Of a stretch of DNA of 7,260 bases, positions 1-6,831 are shown piece by piece. Source of the DNA: Pseudomonadota bacterium (GTDB lineage: Bacteria; Pseudomonadota; Alphaproteobacteria; Azospirillales; Azospirillaceae); the NCBI GenBank assembly GCA_023412175.1, contig JAEYOB010000256.1, forward strand, positions 1-7,260. Reading direction: 5' to 3'. Numbering within the stretch: position 1 is the first letter of the stretch; each line of letters begins with the position of its first letter. Made by a program: the position numbers and the translations under genes. The notes below the pieces were generated by a model, which saw only the letters and a list, made by a program, of their open reading frames with translations, ran no database searches and was not told the DNA's origin.

Positions 1-1983
1 ACCCCACCCCGGCGGCCAGATGGCGCGCGGCGGATCCATAGGGCTGCTCGGTACCAGAGACGCCATGGACACGCCGTTCAGCACGGTCAATTACACGTCC
101 GAGCTGATCGAGAACCAGCAGGCGCGGACGGCGGCCGATACGCTGATCAACGACGCTTCGGTGCGCCTCACGACGGGCAGCAACGGGTTCGACGACACGT
201 TCCAGATCCGCGGTTTCTCCGTTCCCTCCGGCGATGTCGGCTTCAACGGCATGTACGGTCTGGTTTCCTCCAACCGCGTGCCCGCGCAGATCATCGAGCG
301 CATCGAGCTGCTCAAGGGCCCCGGCGCACTCATCAACGGCATCGCCCCCGGCGGCAGCATCGGCGGCGGCATCAACATCACCAGCAAGCGCGCCGGCGAT
401 GTGCCCTTCACGCGTCTGACCACACTTTATCAGAGCAATTCCAACTTCGGTCTCCATGTGGACACCGGGCGCCGCTTCGGAGAGGACAAGGCCTGGGGCG
501 TCCGCTTCAACGGCCTGCTGCGCGGCGGCGAAGCCTCCATCGACGACGGCAACGTGCGGACCGGCCTCGGCGCGCTGGCGGTGGACTATCGGGGGAACGC
601 CTGCGCTGGTCGCTCGACGCCATTGCTCAGCGCGACGATACGGACAATTTCCGTCCGCAGATCAGCATCCTTTCCACCACCACGGCCATCCCGGCGCCTC
701 CCGACGCCCGCAGCAACTGGTATCCGGACACGACGCTCCTCCAGAAGGACAAGACCGTCGCCTCCAACATCGAGTTCGACCTGACGGATTCGCTGACCGC
801 CTATGCGGGCATCGGTTATCGGGATGGCTCGAACGACCAGATCTTCCCGGTTTCCGGCCCCGCCGTCGACGCGCTGGGCAACTTCACGGTCCGCAATTCC
901 TACTACGACTCCTACAGCGAGACGGTCAGCGGCACCGCCGGCGCGCGCTGGCGCTTCGAGACGGGACCCGTCCGCCACACGCTCAACGTCGGCTATACGG
1001 GCTTCCAGCGGGAGGAAGGCAACGCCTACATTCAATCGGCGGGCTCGATCCGGTCGAACATCTACAATCCCTCGCCGCTTCCCGTCATCACGGCCCCGCG
1101 CACCGATCCGCAGAAGGCGGTCGAGACAACGCTCACCAGCTTCGCGGTGGCCGACACGCTGTCGTTCATCGATGACCGCGTGCTGCTGACCCTGGGCGTG
1201 CGCGACCAGACCGTCGAACTGAAACGCTACAACACGGCCACCGGCGCGCAGACGAGCAAGTACAAAGCCAGCGCGACGACGCCCCTCGCCGGCCTTGTCG
1301 TCAAGCCCCTGGAGCATGTCTCGGTGTACGCGAACTACGCCGAGGGCCTCACGACCGGCACCATCGTGGGTCCGGGCTATGCCAACACCGGCGCGGTGCT
1401 CGCTCCGTACAAGTCGAAGCAGTACGAAGCCGGCGTCAAGGTCGACTGGGGCGCCATCACGACGACCGCGGCGGTCTTCCAGCTGTCGAAGCCGAACTCG
1501 ATCCGCACGGCATCCAACGAGTTGGCCTATGACGGCGAACAGCGCAACCGCGGCCTGGAACTGTCTGTCTATGGCGAGCTTCTGCCCGGCCTGCGCGGCA
1601 TGGCCAGCGCGTCCTTCCTGAACCCGGAGCTGACGCACACGGCCGTTGCGTCGGAACAGGGCAATGATGCCGCCGGCGTGCCGGACAGGACCTTCTCCGC
1701 CGGCCTCGACTGGGACACGCCGTGGGTTCCCGGCCTCGCCCTCAACGGACGCGTGATCCACACCTCGGGCTCGTACCTGACCAACGCCAATACCCTGCGC
1801 TTCGACGGGTGGACCCGTTTCGACATCGGCGCCCGCTACGAAACCGCGGTGGCGGGCAACACCCTCGTGCTGCGCGCCAACGTCGAGAACCTCTTCGACA
1901 AGAACTACTGGCTCACGACCGGCACCTACGTGGCCGTCGGCGCACCGCGCACCGTGCTGCTGTCCGCCTCGATGGACTTCTGA
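1..1983 (+). pseudogene. TonB-dependent siderophore receptor, 5'-partial and frameshifted
   Basis: This encodes an outer-membrane beta-barrel that imports ferric siderophores using TonB energy. The frame is open from base 2 to the window edge, so the ATG at 20 is internal (it lies in a GGQMARGG stretch) and the signal peptide and TonB box lie outside. The plug domain is clear: QIRGF, then ERIELLKGPGALINGIAPGG, then an INITSKRA segment. After VDYRG (codon 593-595) this frame turns into low-complexity Arg/Pro/Ser sequence. The receptor-like sequence resumes in another frame at GERLRWSLDAIAQRDD and runs to TGA at 1981-1983. It includes the late-barrel NLFDKNYW motif and ends in a terminal Phe (SASMDF), as barrels do. 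About 660 residues are visible; family members are usually 700-800. One missing G in the run at 591-595 explains the break, which may be a true mutation or a sequencing error. The gene heads an iron-uptake operon, and its promoter and any Fur site are upstream of the window. Confidence 0.92.
590..597 (+). other. Frameshift site in the receptor gene (one G short)
   Basis: The receptor reads VDYRG in one frame up to the GGG codon at 593-595 and GERLRW in another frame from the GAA at 595. A sixth G in the run at 591-595 would restore a continuous R-G-E-R reading. The zero-frame heptamer here, G GGG AAC, does not fit the X XXY YYZ slippery pattern because the A-site codon cannot re-pair. Programmed -1 frameshifting is therefore unlikely. 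A run of only five Gs is also short for phase variation. Confidence 0.85.
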
Positions 1984-2008
1984 TCCCTCACATCCTCCTG
2001 GATTTGCC

Positions 2009-2737
2009 ATGAACAAGCTTTCCATCACCATCGTTGCGGCGCTGGCCTTCGCCGCGCCCGCGCAGGCCCACCAGATCTGGATCGAGCAGCCCGGCACCGG
2101 GAACGCGACGATCCGCTTCGGAGAATTCGGCGAGAACCTTCGCGAAGCGTCGCCCGGCCTGCTCGACAAGTTCGTCAAGCCGGCCGGCACGCTTCTCTCC
2201 GCCAAGGGCGAGCAGAAGTCCGACGCCGCCAAGGCCGCGGACGGCTTCACGCTCCCCTTCAAGGCCGCAAGCGGCGAGAGCATCGTCGCCGAGGACGCGC
2301 AGTACCCGCTCTACACCTGGAAGCAGGGTGACAAGGACACCACCAACTGGTTCCACCCCGCCGCGCGCCTGATCACCGGCTTTGCCGAGCAGCAGCCCAA
2401 GCTCGTGCTGGACCTGGTGCCGGCCGGCCAGCCCGGGCGGTACAAGCTCTTCTTCAAGGGCCAGCCCAAGGCAAAGACCAAGGTGACGCTGGTGACGCAA
2501 TCCGGCTGGTCCAAGGAAGCTCAGACCAACGAGCAGGGCCTCGTGGAGTTCGACATGCCTTGGAAGGGCACCTACGTGGCCGAAGTCAGCGTCAATGAAC
2601 GCACTCCCGGCGAGCGCCCGGGCGCGAACGGTCCCGAGAAGTATGACGCCGTGAGCTATGTCACGACGGCGACCTACGTTCATGGCGACGGCCTGGCGCC
2701 GGTTCCCGCGGGACCGGCGGCACCTCCCAACAAATGA
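2009..2737 (+). CDS. DUF4198 family secreted protein, possible metal-binding accessory of iron uptake
   Basis: This is a 242-residue protein with a clear Sec signal peptide: Lys3, a hydrophobic core at residues 5-16, and an AQA cleavage site after residue 20. Cleavage would leave His21 as the mature N-terminus (HQIWIEQ), matching the AHxxW-type start common in DUF4198 proteins. The family is periplasmic, rich in beta strands and related in part to NikM-like metal-uptake components. The protein has only three histidines (21, 116, 225), so a small metal site is conceivable, but that is inference. The C-terminus is a Pro/Ala-rich tail. The gene starts 25 nt after the receptor stop with no strong Shine-Dalgarno, and its stop overlaps the next start (ATGA at 2734-2737). 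Its place between the receptor and a PepSY protein suggests a periplasmic role in handling siderophore-bound iron. The exact function is unknown. Confidence 0.88.
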   Translation: MNKLSITIVAALAFAAPAQAHQIWIEQPGTGNATIRFGEFGENLREASPGLLDKFVKPAGTLLSAKGEQKSDAAKAADGFTLPFKAASGESIVAEDAQYPLYTWKQGDKDTTNWFHPAARLITGFAEQQPKLVLDLVPAGQPGRYKLFFKGQPKAKTKVTLVTQSGWSKEAQTNEQGLVEFDMPWKGTYVAEVSVNERTPGERPGANGPEKYDAVSYVTTATYVHGDGLAPVPAGPAAPPNK

Positions 2738-3015
2738 ACCCTGTGGTGGAGCGGCTCCGCAACGCCGGCCCGCTTTTCTCGCGCATCGTGGCTGCGCTGT
2801 TCGGGGGCTACGCGCTGGCTTCCCTCGGCAGCGTGGCCGCGCTGGCACTTCCCATGAGCAAGCCGCAGGCCGTGCTCACCGGCATGCTGGCGAGTTTCGC
2901 GATCTACGCCGGTGCCGTGGTCTGGGTCTTCGCGGTGCGCAGCGCCCTGCGTGCCTGGGCGGGCCTGCTTATGGTGGCCGCGCCGCTGCTGGCGGCGGCG
3001 TGGTCCGTCTGGTGA
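2734..3015 (+). CDS. Small three-helix inner-membrane protein, DUF3649-like (iron-uptake associated)
   Basis: This is a 93-residue, very hydrophobic protein with three predicted membrane segments at about residues 17-39, 46-68 and 74-93. Its short N-terminus (MNPVVERLRNAG) carries charged residues. Length, helix count and position directly before a PepSY membrane protein fit DUF3649, a family usually found in siderophore-uptake operons. The ATG overlaps the stop of the DUF4198 gene (ATGA) and there is no good Shine-Dalgarno, so translation probably depends on coupling. Its biochemical role is not established. It may be a small partner or stabilising subunit of the PepSY reductase-like protein encoded next. 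The family assignment rests on context and general character, not on a diagnostic motif. Confidence 0.8.
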   Translation: MNPVVERLRNAGPLFSRIVAALFGGYALASLGSVAALALPMSKPQAVLTGMLASFAIYAGAVVWVFAVRSALRAWAGLLMVAAPLLAAAWSVW

Positions 3016-3016
3016 C

Positions 3017-3022
3017 AAGGAG
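3017..3022 (+). promoter_or_regulatory. Shine-Dalgarno AAGGAG deciding the PepSY start
   Basis: AAGGAG lies just after the DUF3649-like stop. It is 6 nt from GTG at 3029 and 12 nt from ATG at 3035. The spacing favours the GTG, though the two starts differ by only two residues. Confidence 0.65.
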
Positions 3023-3028
3023 CGCCGC

Positions 3029-4657
3029 GTGACGATGAACCACGAGCCGCGTCCTGCCGGACGCGGCATCCGCCAGAGCATGTCCGACCTGCACACGTGG
3101 GTTGGCCTGCTGCTCGGCTGGATCCTCTACGCCATGTTCCTCACCGGGACGGTGGCCTATTTCAAGGACGAGCTGTCGCAATGGATGCGTCCCGAGCTGG
3201 CGCATCAGGTCCAGGTGCCCGACCAGGCCGTGGTGGCCCAGCGCATCGCCGACGAGCTCGGCAACGTCGCGCCCGGCAGCCCTCAATGGAGCATGCGTCT
3301 GCCGGACGCGCGCAACAACAGCGTCTACGCCTTCTGGCGCACCTCTCCGGGCTCTCCGGGCCAGCGTGGATTCGGTGAAGCCAACTTCGATCCCGACACC
3401 GGCCGGAAGGTGACCTCGCGCGACACGCTGGGCGGCGACTTCTTCTACCGATTCCACTTCCAGTTCCACTACATGCCGGTGGTGTGGGGGCGGTGGATCG
3501 CGGGCGTTGCGGCCATGTTCATGCTCGTGGCCATCGTCAGCGGCGTCATCACGCACAAGAAGATCTTCACCGACTTCTTCACCTTCCGCTGGGGCAAGGG
3601 ACAGCGCTCATGGCTCGACGCGCACAACGCGCTGTCGGTCTTCGGTTTGCCGTTCCATGCCATGATCACCTACTCCGGCCTGGTCACGCTGATGGCGCTG
3701 TACATGCCATGGGGCGAACAGGCGGCGATCAGGACGGCGGCCGAGCGCCAGCAACTCGCGGCCGAACTCAGCGCCTTCATCCAGCCGGGCAAGCCCAGCG
3801 GGCAGATGATGCCGCTCGCCTCGGTCGAGGAGATGGTGCGGCAGGCCCAGGAACGCTGGGGCCGCGACAACGTCGGCCGTGTCACCGTCACCCATCCCGG
3901 CGATGGGGCGGCGCGGGTGGCCGTGGCGCGCGGGGAGGCCGGCCGCGTCTCCATGAGCCCGCAGTACATGGAGTTCGAAGGCACCACCGGTAAGCTTCTG
4001 TCGGTCCATGAGGGCGTGGGGGCCGCGGCCGAGACGCGCGGCGTGCTCTATGCACTGCACCTCGGACGCTTCAGCGACACCGTGACGCGCTGGCTGTATT
4101 TTCTCGTCAGCCTCGCCGGCACGGCCATGGTGGGCACGGGTCTGGTGATGTGGACCGTGAAGCGGCGGCAGAACCTGCCCGATCCGGATCGACCCCATGT
4201 CGGCTTCCACCTCGTGGAGCGGCTGAACATCGCGAGCATCGCCGGCCTGTCGATCGCCATGACGGCGTTCCTGTGGGCCAACCGCCTGCTGCCGCAGGGG
4301 CTGGCGGACCGCGCCAACTGGGAGATCCATGCGTTCTTCATCGTCTGGGCGCTGGCGCTGGTGCATGCCGTGCTGCGTCCGGCCAGGAAGGCCTGGATCG
4401 AGCAGCTGTGGACGGCGGTCGCGCTGCTGGCTCTGCTGCCCGTCCTCAACGCGGTCACGACGCAACGGCCGCCGTGGCACAGCCTGGCCAAGGGCGACTG
4501 GGTGTTCGCCGGCACGGACCTGATGTGCTGGGGGCTGGCTGCGCTCCATGCGGCGTTGGCGATGAGAACAGCCCGGCACCGGCCCAGGATTCGCTCCGTG
4601 CGTGAACGCGCCCGGGAGCCGGTGACCAGCGGCGCGGTGCGCGGAGGAGGAGCATGA
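3029..4657 (+). CDS. PepSY-associated membrane protein (PiuB/FoxB-like, putative siderophore-iron reductase)
   Basis: This is a 542-residue inner-membrane protein. Membrane segments lie near residues 24-45, 153-175, 200-227, 355-377, 399-421, 433-449, 461-477 and 491-511. Two periplasmic PepSY-like regions (about 55-140 and 255-335) each contain a DPDTGRKV or FEGTTGKLLS type turn. Histidines sit at membrane edges in the pattern expected of this family: H22 (SDLHTWVG), H143/H147 (RFHFQFHYMP), H176 (GVITHKKIF), H199 and H210 (LDAHNA, LPFHAM), H344 (YALHLGRFSD), H434 and H446. In FoxB-type relatives such histidines bind heme b and pass electrons to periplasmic ferric siderophores. By homology and operon context this protein likely releases iron by reduction, but its substrate is unknown. 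GTG 3029 is preferred as start because of the AAGGAG 6 nt upstream; ATG 3035 is the alternative. The stop overlaps the next ATG (ATGA). The C-terminal 30 residues are an Arg-rich cytoplasmic tail. Confidence 0.93.
   Translation: MTMNHEPRPAGRGIRQSMSDLHTWVGLLLGWILYAMFLTGTVAYFKDELSQWMRPELAHQVQVPDQAVVAQRIADELGNVAPGSPQWSMRLPDARNNSVYAFWRTSPGSPGQRGFGEANFDPDTGRKVTSRDTLGGDFFYRFHFQFHYMPVVWGRWIAGVAAMFMLVAIVSGVITHKKIFTDFFTFRWGKGQRSWLDAHNALSVFGLPFHAMITYSGLVTLMALYMPWGEQAAIRTAAERQQLAAELSAFIQPGKPSGQMMPLASVEEMVRQAQERWGRDNVGRVTVTHPGDGAARVAVARGEAGRVSMSPQYMEFEGTTGKLLSVHEGVGAAAETRGVLYALHLGRFSDTVTRWLYFLVSLAGTAMVGTGLVMWTVKRRQNLPDPDRPHVGFHLVERLNIASIAGLSIAMTAFLWANRLLPQGLADRANWEIHAFFIVWALALVHAVLRPARKAWIEQLWTAVALLALLPVLNAVTTQRPPWHSLAKGDWVFAGTDLMCWGLAALHAALAMRTARHRPRIRSVRERAREPVTSGAVRGGGA
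4643..4652 (+). promoter_or_regulatory. Strong Shine-Dalgarno GGAGGAGGAG before the DUF3325-like gene
   Basis: This triple GGA repeat lies inside the last codons of the PepSY gene (the RGGGA tail), immediately ahead of ATG 4654. It gives the small downstream gene its own strong ribosome site in addition to coupling through the ATGA overlap. Confidence 0.7.
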
Positions 4658-4950
4658 GCCATCTACCACCCTTCGTGCTGTGCCTGGCGGGCTTCGCCGC
4701 GCTGGCGTTCGCGATGGATCGCCCCCAGCATAATCTCATCGGGCGGTCCCTGGCGGAATCCACCACGCGCGCCCTGCGCATCGCCGGTGCCTGCGCTCTG
4801 CTGCTGGCGCTGGCCGCCCTCGTCGCGTGGCGAGGCTGGGGTCTCGGCCTCGTGATGTTCAGCGGCCACACCAGCCTGGCTGCCGGCATCGTGCACTGCG
4901 CGCTCATCGGCTTTGCAAGGGGATACATGCGCTTGCCCGGACACCGGTAG
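4654..4950 (+). CDS. Small three-helix membrane protein, DUF3325-like (iron-uptake associated)
   Basis: This is a 98-residue protein with hydrophobic segments at about residues 5-20, 42-58 and 62-86. A short polar loop, AMDRPQHNLIGR, follows the first helix. A basic-plus-His loop after helix 1, together with this size, is typical of DUF3325 proteins, which are encoded beside PepSY proteins in ferric-siderophore operons. The start overlaps the PepSY stop and has a GGAGGAGGAG ribosome site, so it should be made together with its neighbour. It is the last gene of the iron block; the next gene is on the same strand but belongs to a pilus locus. Function is unknown; an assembly or partner role for the PepSY protein is a guess from constant co-occurrence. 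Confidence 0.82.
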   Translation: MSHLPPFVLCLAGFAALAFAMDRPQHNLIGRSLAESTTRALRIAGACALLLALAALVAWRGWGLGLVMFSGHTSLAAGIVHCALIGFARGYMRLPGHR

Positions 4951-5055
4951 CTTATCGTCAATCGGCGGTCCCGGCACCTCCCCCACCGGAGTGGCGTGGC
5001 CGGCACGCTTTGGTCTAAGCTGGAGCGACCCCGGCTCATTTGGACACGCCCCTAC
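4951..5055. other. Intergenic spacer between iron operon and pilus locus
   Basis: These 105 nt separate the two functional blocks. I see no hairpin followed by a T run, so no intrinsic terminator can be called, and no convincing promoter. A 6-bp pair of inverted arms (AGCTTA near 4950, TAAGCT near 5016) is about 60 nt apart and could be chance. Read-through from the iron operon into the pilus gene cannot be excluded. Confidence 0.5.
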
Positions 5056-6261
5056 ATGCGCACCACGCACACCGGAAGCGGCTCGCAGCGCAACCCTCTC
5101 ACCGTCGCGCTGCTGACGGCGGCGCTCGCGGTGCTGGTGCTCGGCGGCTGCCAGACCACCAAGGAGTCCACCGAGACGGGAGCCGCCAACGCCGCCAGCT
5201 ACGACGCGCTGATGCGCATCGCCGACACCACGCGCAGCCAGGGCGACCTCTACACCGCGTCCACGCTCTACCGGCGGGCGCACGCCGCCAACGCCAAGCG
5301 CATCGAGCCGCTGGTCGCGCTCGGCGGCGTGCTGACCGACATGGGCAGCCCGCGCGAAGCGCTGGATCCCTGGCGCCAGGCGCTGGCGCGCGATTCCGGC
5401 AACGTCGCGGCCCTGCGCGGCTACGGCCGGGCGCTGCTGGCGCTCGACCAGCCGGAGGAGGCGGCACGCCAGTACGCCGCGGCGCTCGCCGCCAGCCCGA
5501 AGGACACCGCCGCGCTGAACGGCCTGGGCGTGGCGAAGGACATGATGGGCGATCACGCCGGCGCGCAGGCGCAGTTCCACGCCGCCCTCGCGCTGGCGCC
5601 CGACGACGCGGTGACGCTGAACAACCTGGGCTTTTCGCTGGTGCTGGCCGGCAACCCGGCGGAGGCGATCCGCATCCTGGAGCCGCTGGCGCGCTCCGCC
5701 ACCGCCGGTGCCGTCGAACGGCAGAACCTGGCGCTCGCCTACGGCATCGCCGGCCGCGACCAGGACGCCGCCCGCATGGCCCGCCTCGACCTTGCCGAGG
5801 AGGCGGTGCAACGCAACCTCGCCTACTACCGGCAGGCGCGCGACGCCGCGGCCGTGCCGGCGCAACTGGCCATGGTGCCCGAGCGGGCGCCGCCGCCGTT
5901 GGCCGTCGAGACGCGCCAGCCGCCTCCTGCGCTTCCGCCCGCCCCAAATCAGTTCGTCACGGCACGTCCGGCGCCCGCCTCGCCACCCACCGCCGACGGC
6001 GTCCGCATCGACCTCGCCTCGTTCCCCAGCGAAGCGCGGGCTCGCGAGGAATGGCAATGGCTGGCGAAGAAGCACGGAACGCTCTTCGCCGGGCGCGAGC
6101 CGGTCTTCGTGACCCAGGCCCGTGCCTCTGACGGCAAGCCGCTGGTCCATGTGCGGGTCGCTTTCCCCGACAAGGCCGAGGCCGAGCGCGTCTGCGCGGC
6201 GCTGCGCTCCCCGAAACAGGGGTGCGTTGTGCTGAGGCCCCCCAACACGCCACAAGGCTGA
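5056..6261 (+). CDS. TadD-like TPR lipoprotein with C-terminal SPOR domain
   Basis: This is a 401-residue predicted outer-membrane lipoprotein. The signal peptide ends in the lipobox LGGC with Cys32 as the lipidated residue. Gln33 follows, not Asp, which fits outer-membrane sorting. Five TPR repeats begin near residues 49, 83, 117, 151 and 185 at an exact 34-residue period, with typical pieces such as ALNGLGVAKDMMGD and TLNNLGFSLVLAGNPAEAI. A Pro-rich linker (about 274-315) leads to a SPOR domain (about 316-395) opening with VRIDLASFPS and holding Cys380 and Cys390, the usual SPOR disulfide pair. TPR lipoproteins of the TadD type support secretion or assembly of Flp pili, and the pilin genes follow directly. 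SPOR domains bind denuded peptidoglycan, so this protein could anchor the pilus machine to the wall. ATG 5056 was chosen because the GTG at 4996 would bury the signal peptide behind 20 charged residues. No clear Shine-Dalgarno is seen. Confidence 0.85.
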   Translation: MRTTHTGSGSQRNPLTVALLTAALAVLVLGGCQTTKESTETGAANAASYDALMRIADTTRSQGDLYTASTLYRRAHAANAKRIEPLVALGGVLTDMGSPREALDPWRQALARDSGNVAALRGYGRALLALDQPEEAARQYAAALAASPKDTAALNGLGVAKDMMGDHAGAQAQFHAALALAPDDAVTLNNLGFSLVLAGNPAEAIRILEPLARSATAGAVERQNLALAYGIAGRDQDAARMARLDLAEEAVQRNLAYYRQARDAAAVPAQLAMVPERAPPPLAVETRQPPPALPPAPNQFVTARPAPASPPTADGVRIDLASFPSEARAREEWQWLAKKHGTLFAGREPVFVTQARASDGKPLVHVRVAFPDKAEAERVCAALRSPKQGCVVLRPPNTPQG

Positions 6262-6266
6262 CCGAC

Positions 6267-6310
6267 CGGACAAAGGTGCAGCGCTGCCCCGCATAGCACC
6301 AAAGAGTCCG
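6267..6310 (+). terminator. Nested inverted repeat after the TadD-like gene (possible terminator or RNA structure)
   Basis: Three nested arms pair: CGGAC (6267-6271) with GTCCG (6306-6310), GGTGC (6275-6279) with GCACC (6296-6300), and GCG (6281-6283) with CGC (6290-6292). A-rich internal loops separate them. It starts 5 nt after the stop codon. There is no T run behind it, so it is not a standard intrinsic terminator; an RNA-processing or stability structure is an equal possibility. Confidence 0.45.
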
Positions 6311-6452
6311 AAACCACCGTTCGCTGTATTCCCGAAGCATCCGGCCGCGGAAATCCGTGGATTCCGGCTGCTCGGTCGTGTTCGGGCGCCGATCTCAAGG
6401 GATTAGTCTCTACCTCCTCCTTGGAGTGATATCCGTCCGCCGATTTGTTTCC

Positions 6453-6481
6453 TTGGCGAATTTGTCTCATCTTTTGTCTAT
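6453..6481 (+). promoter_or_regulatory. Weak candidate promoter for the pilin genes
   Basis: TTGGCG and GTCTAT are separated by 17 nt, within the AT-richer half of the intergenic region and about 90 nt ahead of the first pilin start. The -10 box matches poorly, so this is only a candidate. Confidence 0.2.
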
Positions 6482-6553
6482 CGAGAACACAGCGGCACAT
6501 TAAGCCGAACGGTCCGGAGTGGTCTCGACTGTCTTTTCTTCCCTCAAAATAGC

Positions 6554-6558
6554 AAAGG
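6554..6558 (+). promoter_or_regulatory. Shine-Dalgarno AAAGG of the first pilin
   Basis: AAAGG lies 9 nt before ATG 6568 and only 3 nt before ATG 6562. The second pilin has the same AAAGG with the same 9-nt gap to its only start, so ATG 6568 is the better start here. Confidence 0.65.
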
Positions 6559-6567
6559 TGAATGGAC

Positions 6568-6792
6568 ATGAAGACTAAGTTCCTTGCGCGTGTGGCGCTC
6601 GTCCCGGGTCTGCGTTCGGTGGTCCGCACCCTGTCCGATCGGCGTGGCGTGACGGCGCTGGAGTACGGCCTCGTGGCCGCGCTGGCCGCGGTGGCAATCA
6701 TCACGGCGATGAACAGCTTCAGCGGCGGCCTGACCGGCACGTTCACGGCCATCAACACCAAGCTCACCGCCGAGGCCGGGAAGATCAAGTAA
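6568..6792 (+). CDS. Flp family type IVb prepilin, copy 1
   Basis: This encodes a 74-residue prepilin, the building block of Tad (Flp) adhesive pili. A basic cytoplasmic leader of 27 residues ends at Gly27 (DRRG). A prepilin peptidase should cut between Gly27 and Val28, giving a mature pilin of about 47 residues starting VTALEYGLVA. Its fifth residue is Glu (E32), followed by Tyr33, the Flp hallmark. A hydrophobic helix follows (about residues 34-50), then a short polar tail ending GKIK. The leader is on the long side for Flp proteins. ATG 6562 would add two residues, but 6568 has the better ribosome-site spacing and makes the protein the same length as copy 2. About 45 of 74 residues are identical between the two copies, with no gaps. 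As a main pilus subunit it should be highly expressed. Confidence 0.94.
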   Translation: MKTKFLARVALVPGLRSVVRTLSDRRGVTALEYGLVAALAAVAIITAMNSFSGGLTGTFTAINTKLTAEAGKIK

Positions 6793-6817
6793 ACCGACCT
6801 TTCTCCCTCGAACCGGA

Positions 6818-6822
6818 AAAGG
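6818..6822 (+). promoter_or_regulatory. Shine-Dalgarno AAAGG of the second pilin
   Basis: AAAGG is placed 9 nt before ATG 6832, the same arrangement as in the first pilin gene. Confidence 0.65.
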
Positions 6823-6831
6823 CGGACAGAC

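Larger units (their letters stand above)
6262..6561. other. 300-nt intergenic region upstream of the pilin genes
   Basis: No credible gene lies here. The left part holds a nested inverted repeat (6267-6310). From about 6400 to 6553 the sequence is visibly richer in A and T than the flanking genes, as expected for a promoter region. It contains three similar T-rich words (TTTGTTT at 6444, TTTGTCT at 6461 and 6473). A weak sigma-70-like pair, TTGGCG at 6453-6458 and GTCTAT at 6476-6481 with a 17-nt spacer, is possible. No good sigma-54 motif was found. This is the most likely site of pilin transcription control. Confidence 0.55.
6541..6792 (+). repeat. Copy 1 of a tandem pilin-gene duplication (leader plus gene)
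   Basis: This segment aligns without gaps to 6805-7056 at an offset of exactly 264 nt. The shared part begins at CCCTC, 27 nt before each ATG. It includes AAAGG at the same 9-nt spacing and runs through two 74-codon genes to their stops. Nucleotide similarity is highest in the helix-coding core, 6619-6708. Confidence 0.8.

Noticed and set aside
32..77. Clustered restriction-like sites (GGATCC, GGTACC, CCATGG) near the left edge
   Set aside because: They lie in conserved receptor coding sequence, so they are best explained as chance and not as a cloning junction.
586..600. Programmed -1 frameshift or poly-G phase variation in the receptor
   Set aside because: The heptamer does not fit a slippery site, and five Gs are too few for typical phase-variable tracts.
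586..2283. A 565-codon open frame on the minus strand
   Set aside because: It is a high-GC shadow of the receptor and DUF4198 genes. Its translation is low-complexity Arg/Gly/Ala/Val with no recognisable domain, and the + strand carries clear protein families.
3608..4669. A 353-codon open frame on the minus strand
   Set aside because: It is antisense to the PepSY gene, His/Arg/Gly rich and without domain features.
4996..5055. GTG 4996 as start of the TadD-like gene
   Set aside because: It would place 20 extra, partly charged residues before a complete lipoprotein signal peptide that begins at ATG 5056.
5040..6131. A 363-codon + strand frame overlapping the TadD-like gene
   Set aside because: It is an out-of-frame shadow with Arg/Gly/Ala-rich translation. 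The other frame carries perfect 34-residue TPR periodicity.
4663..6294. A 543-codon open frame on the minus strand
   Set aside because: It covers the DUF3325-like and TadD-like genes in antisense, has biased composition and no motif. The + strand genes have a lipobox, TPRs and a SPOR domain.
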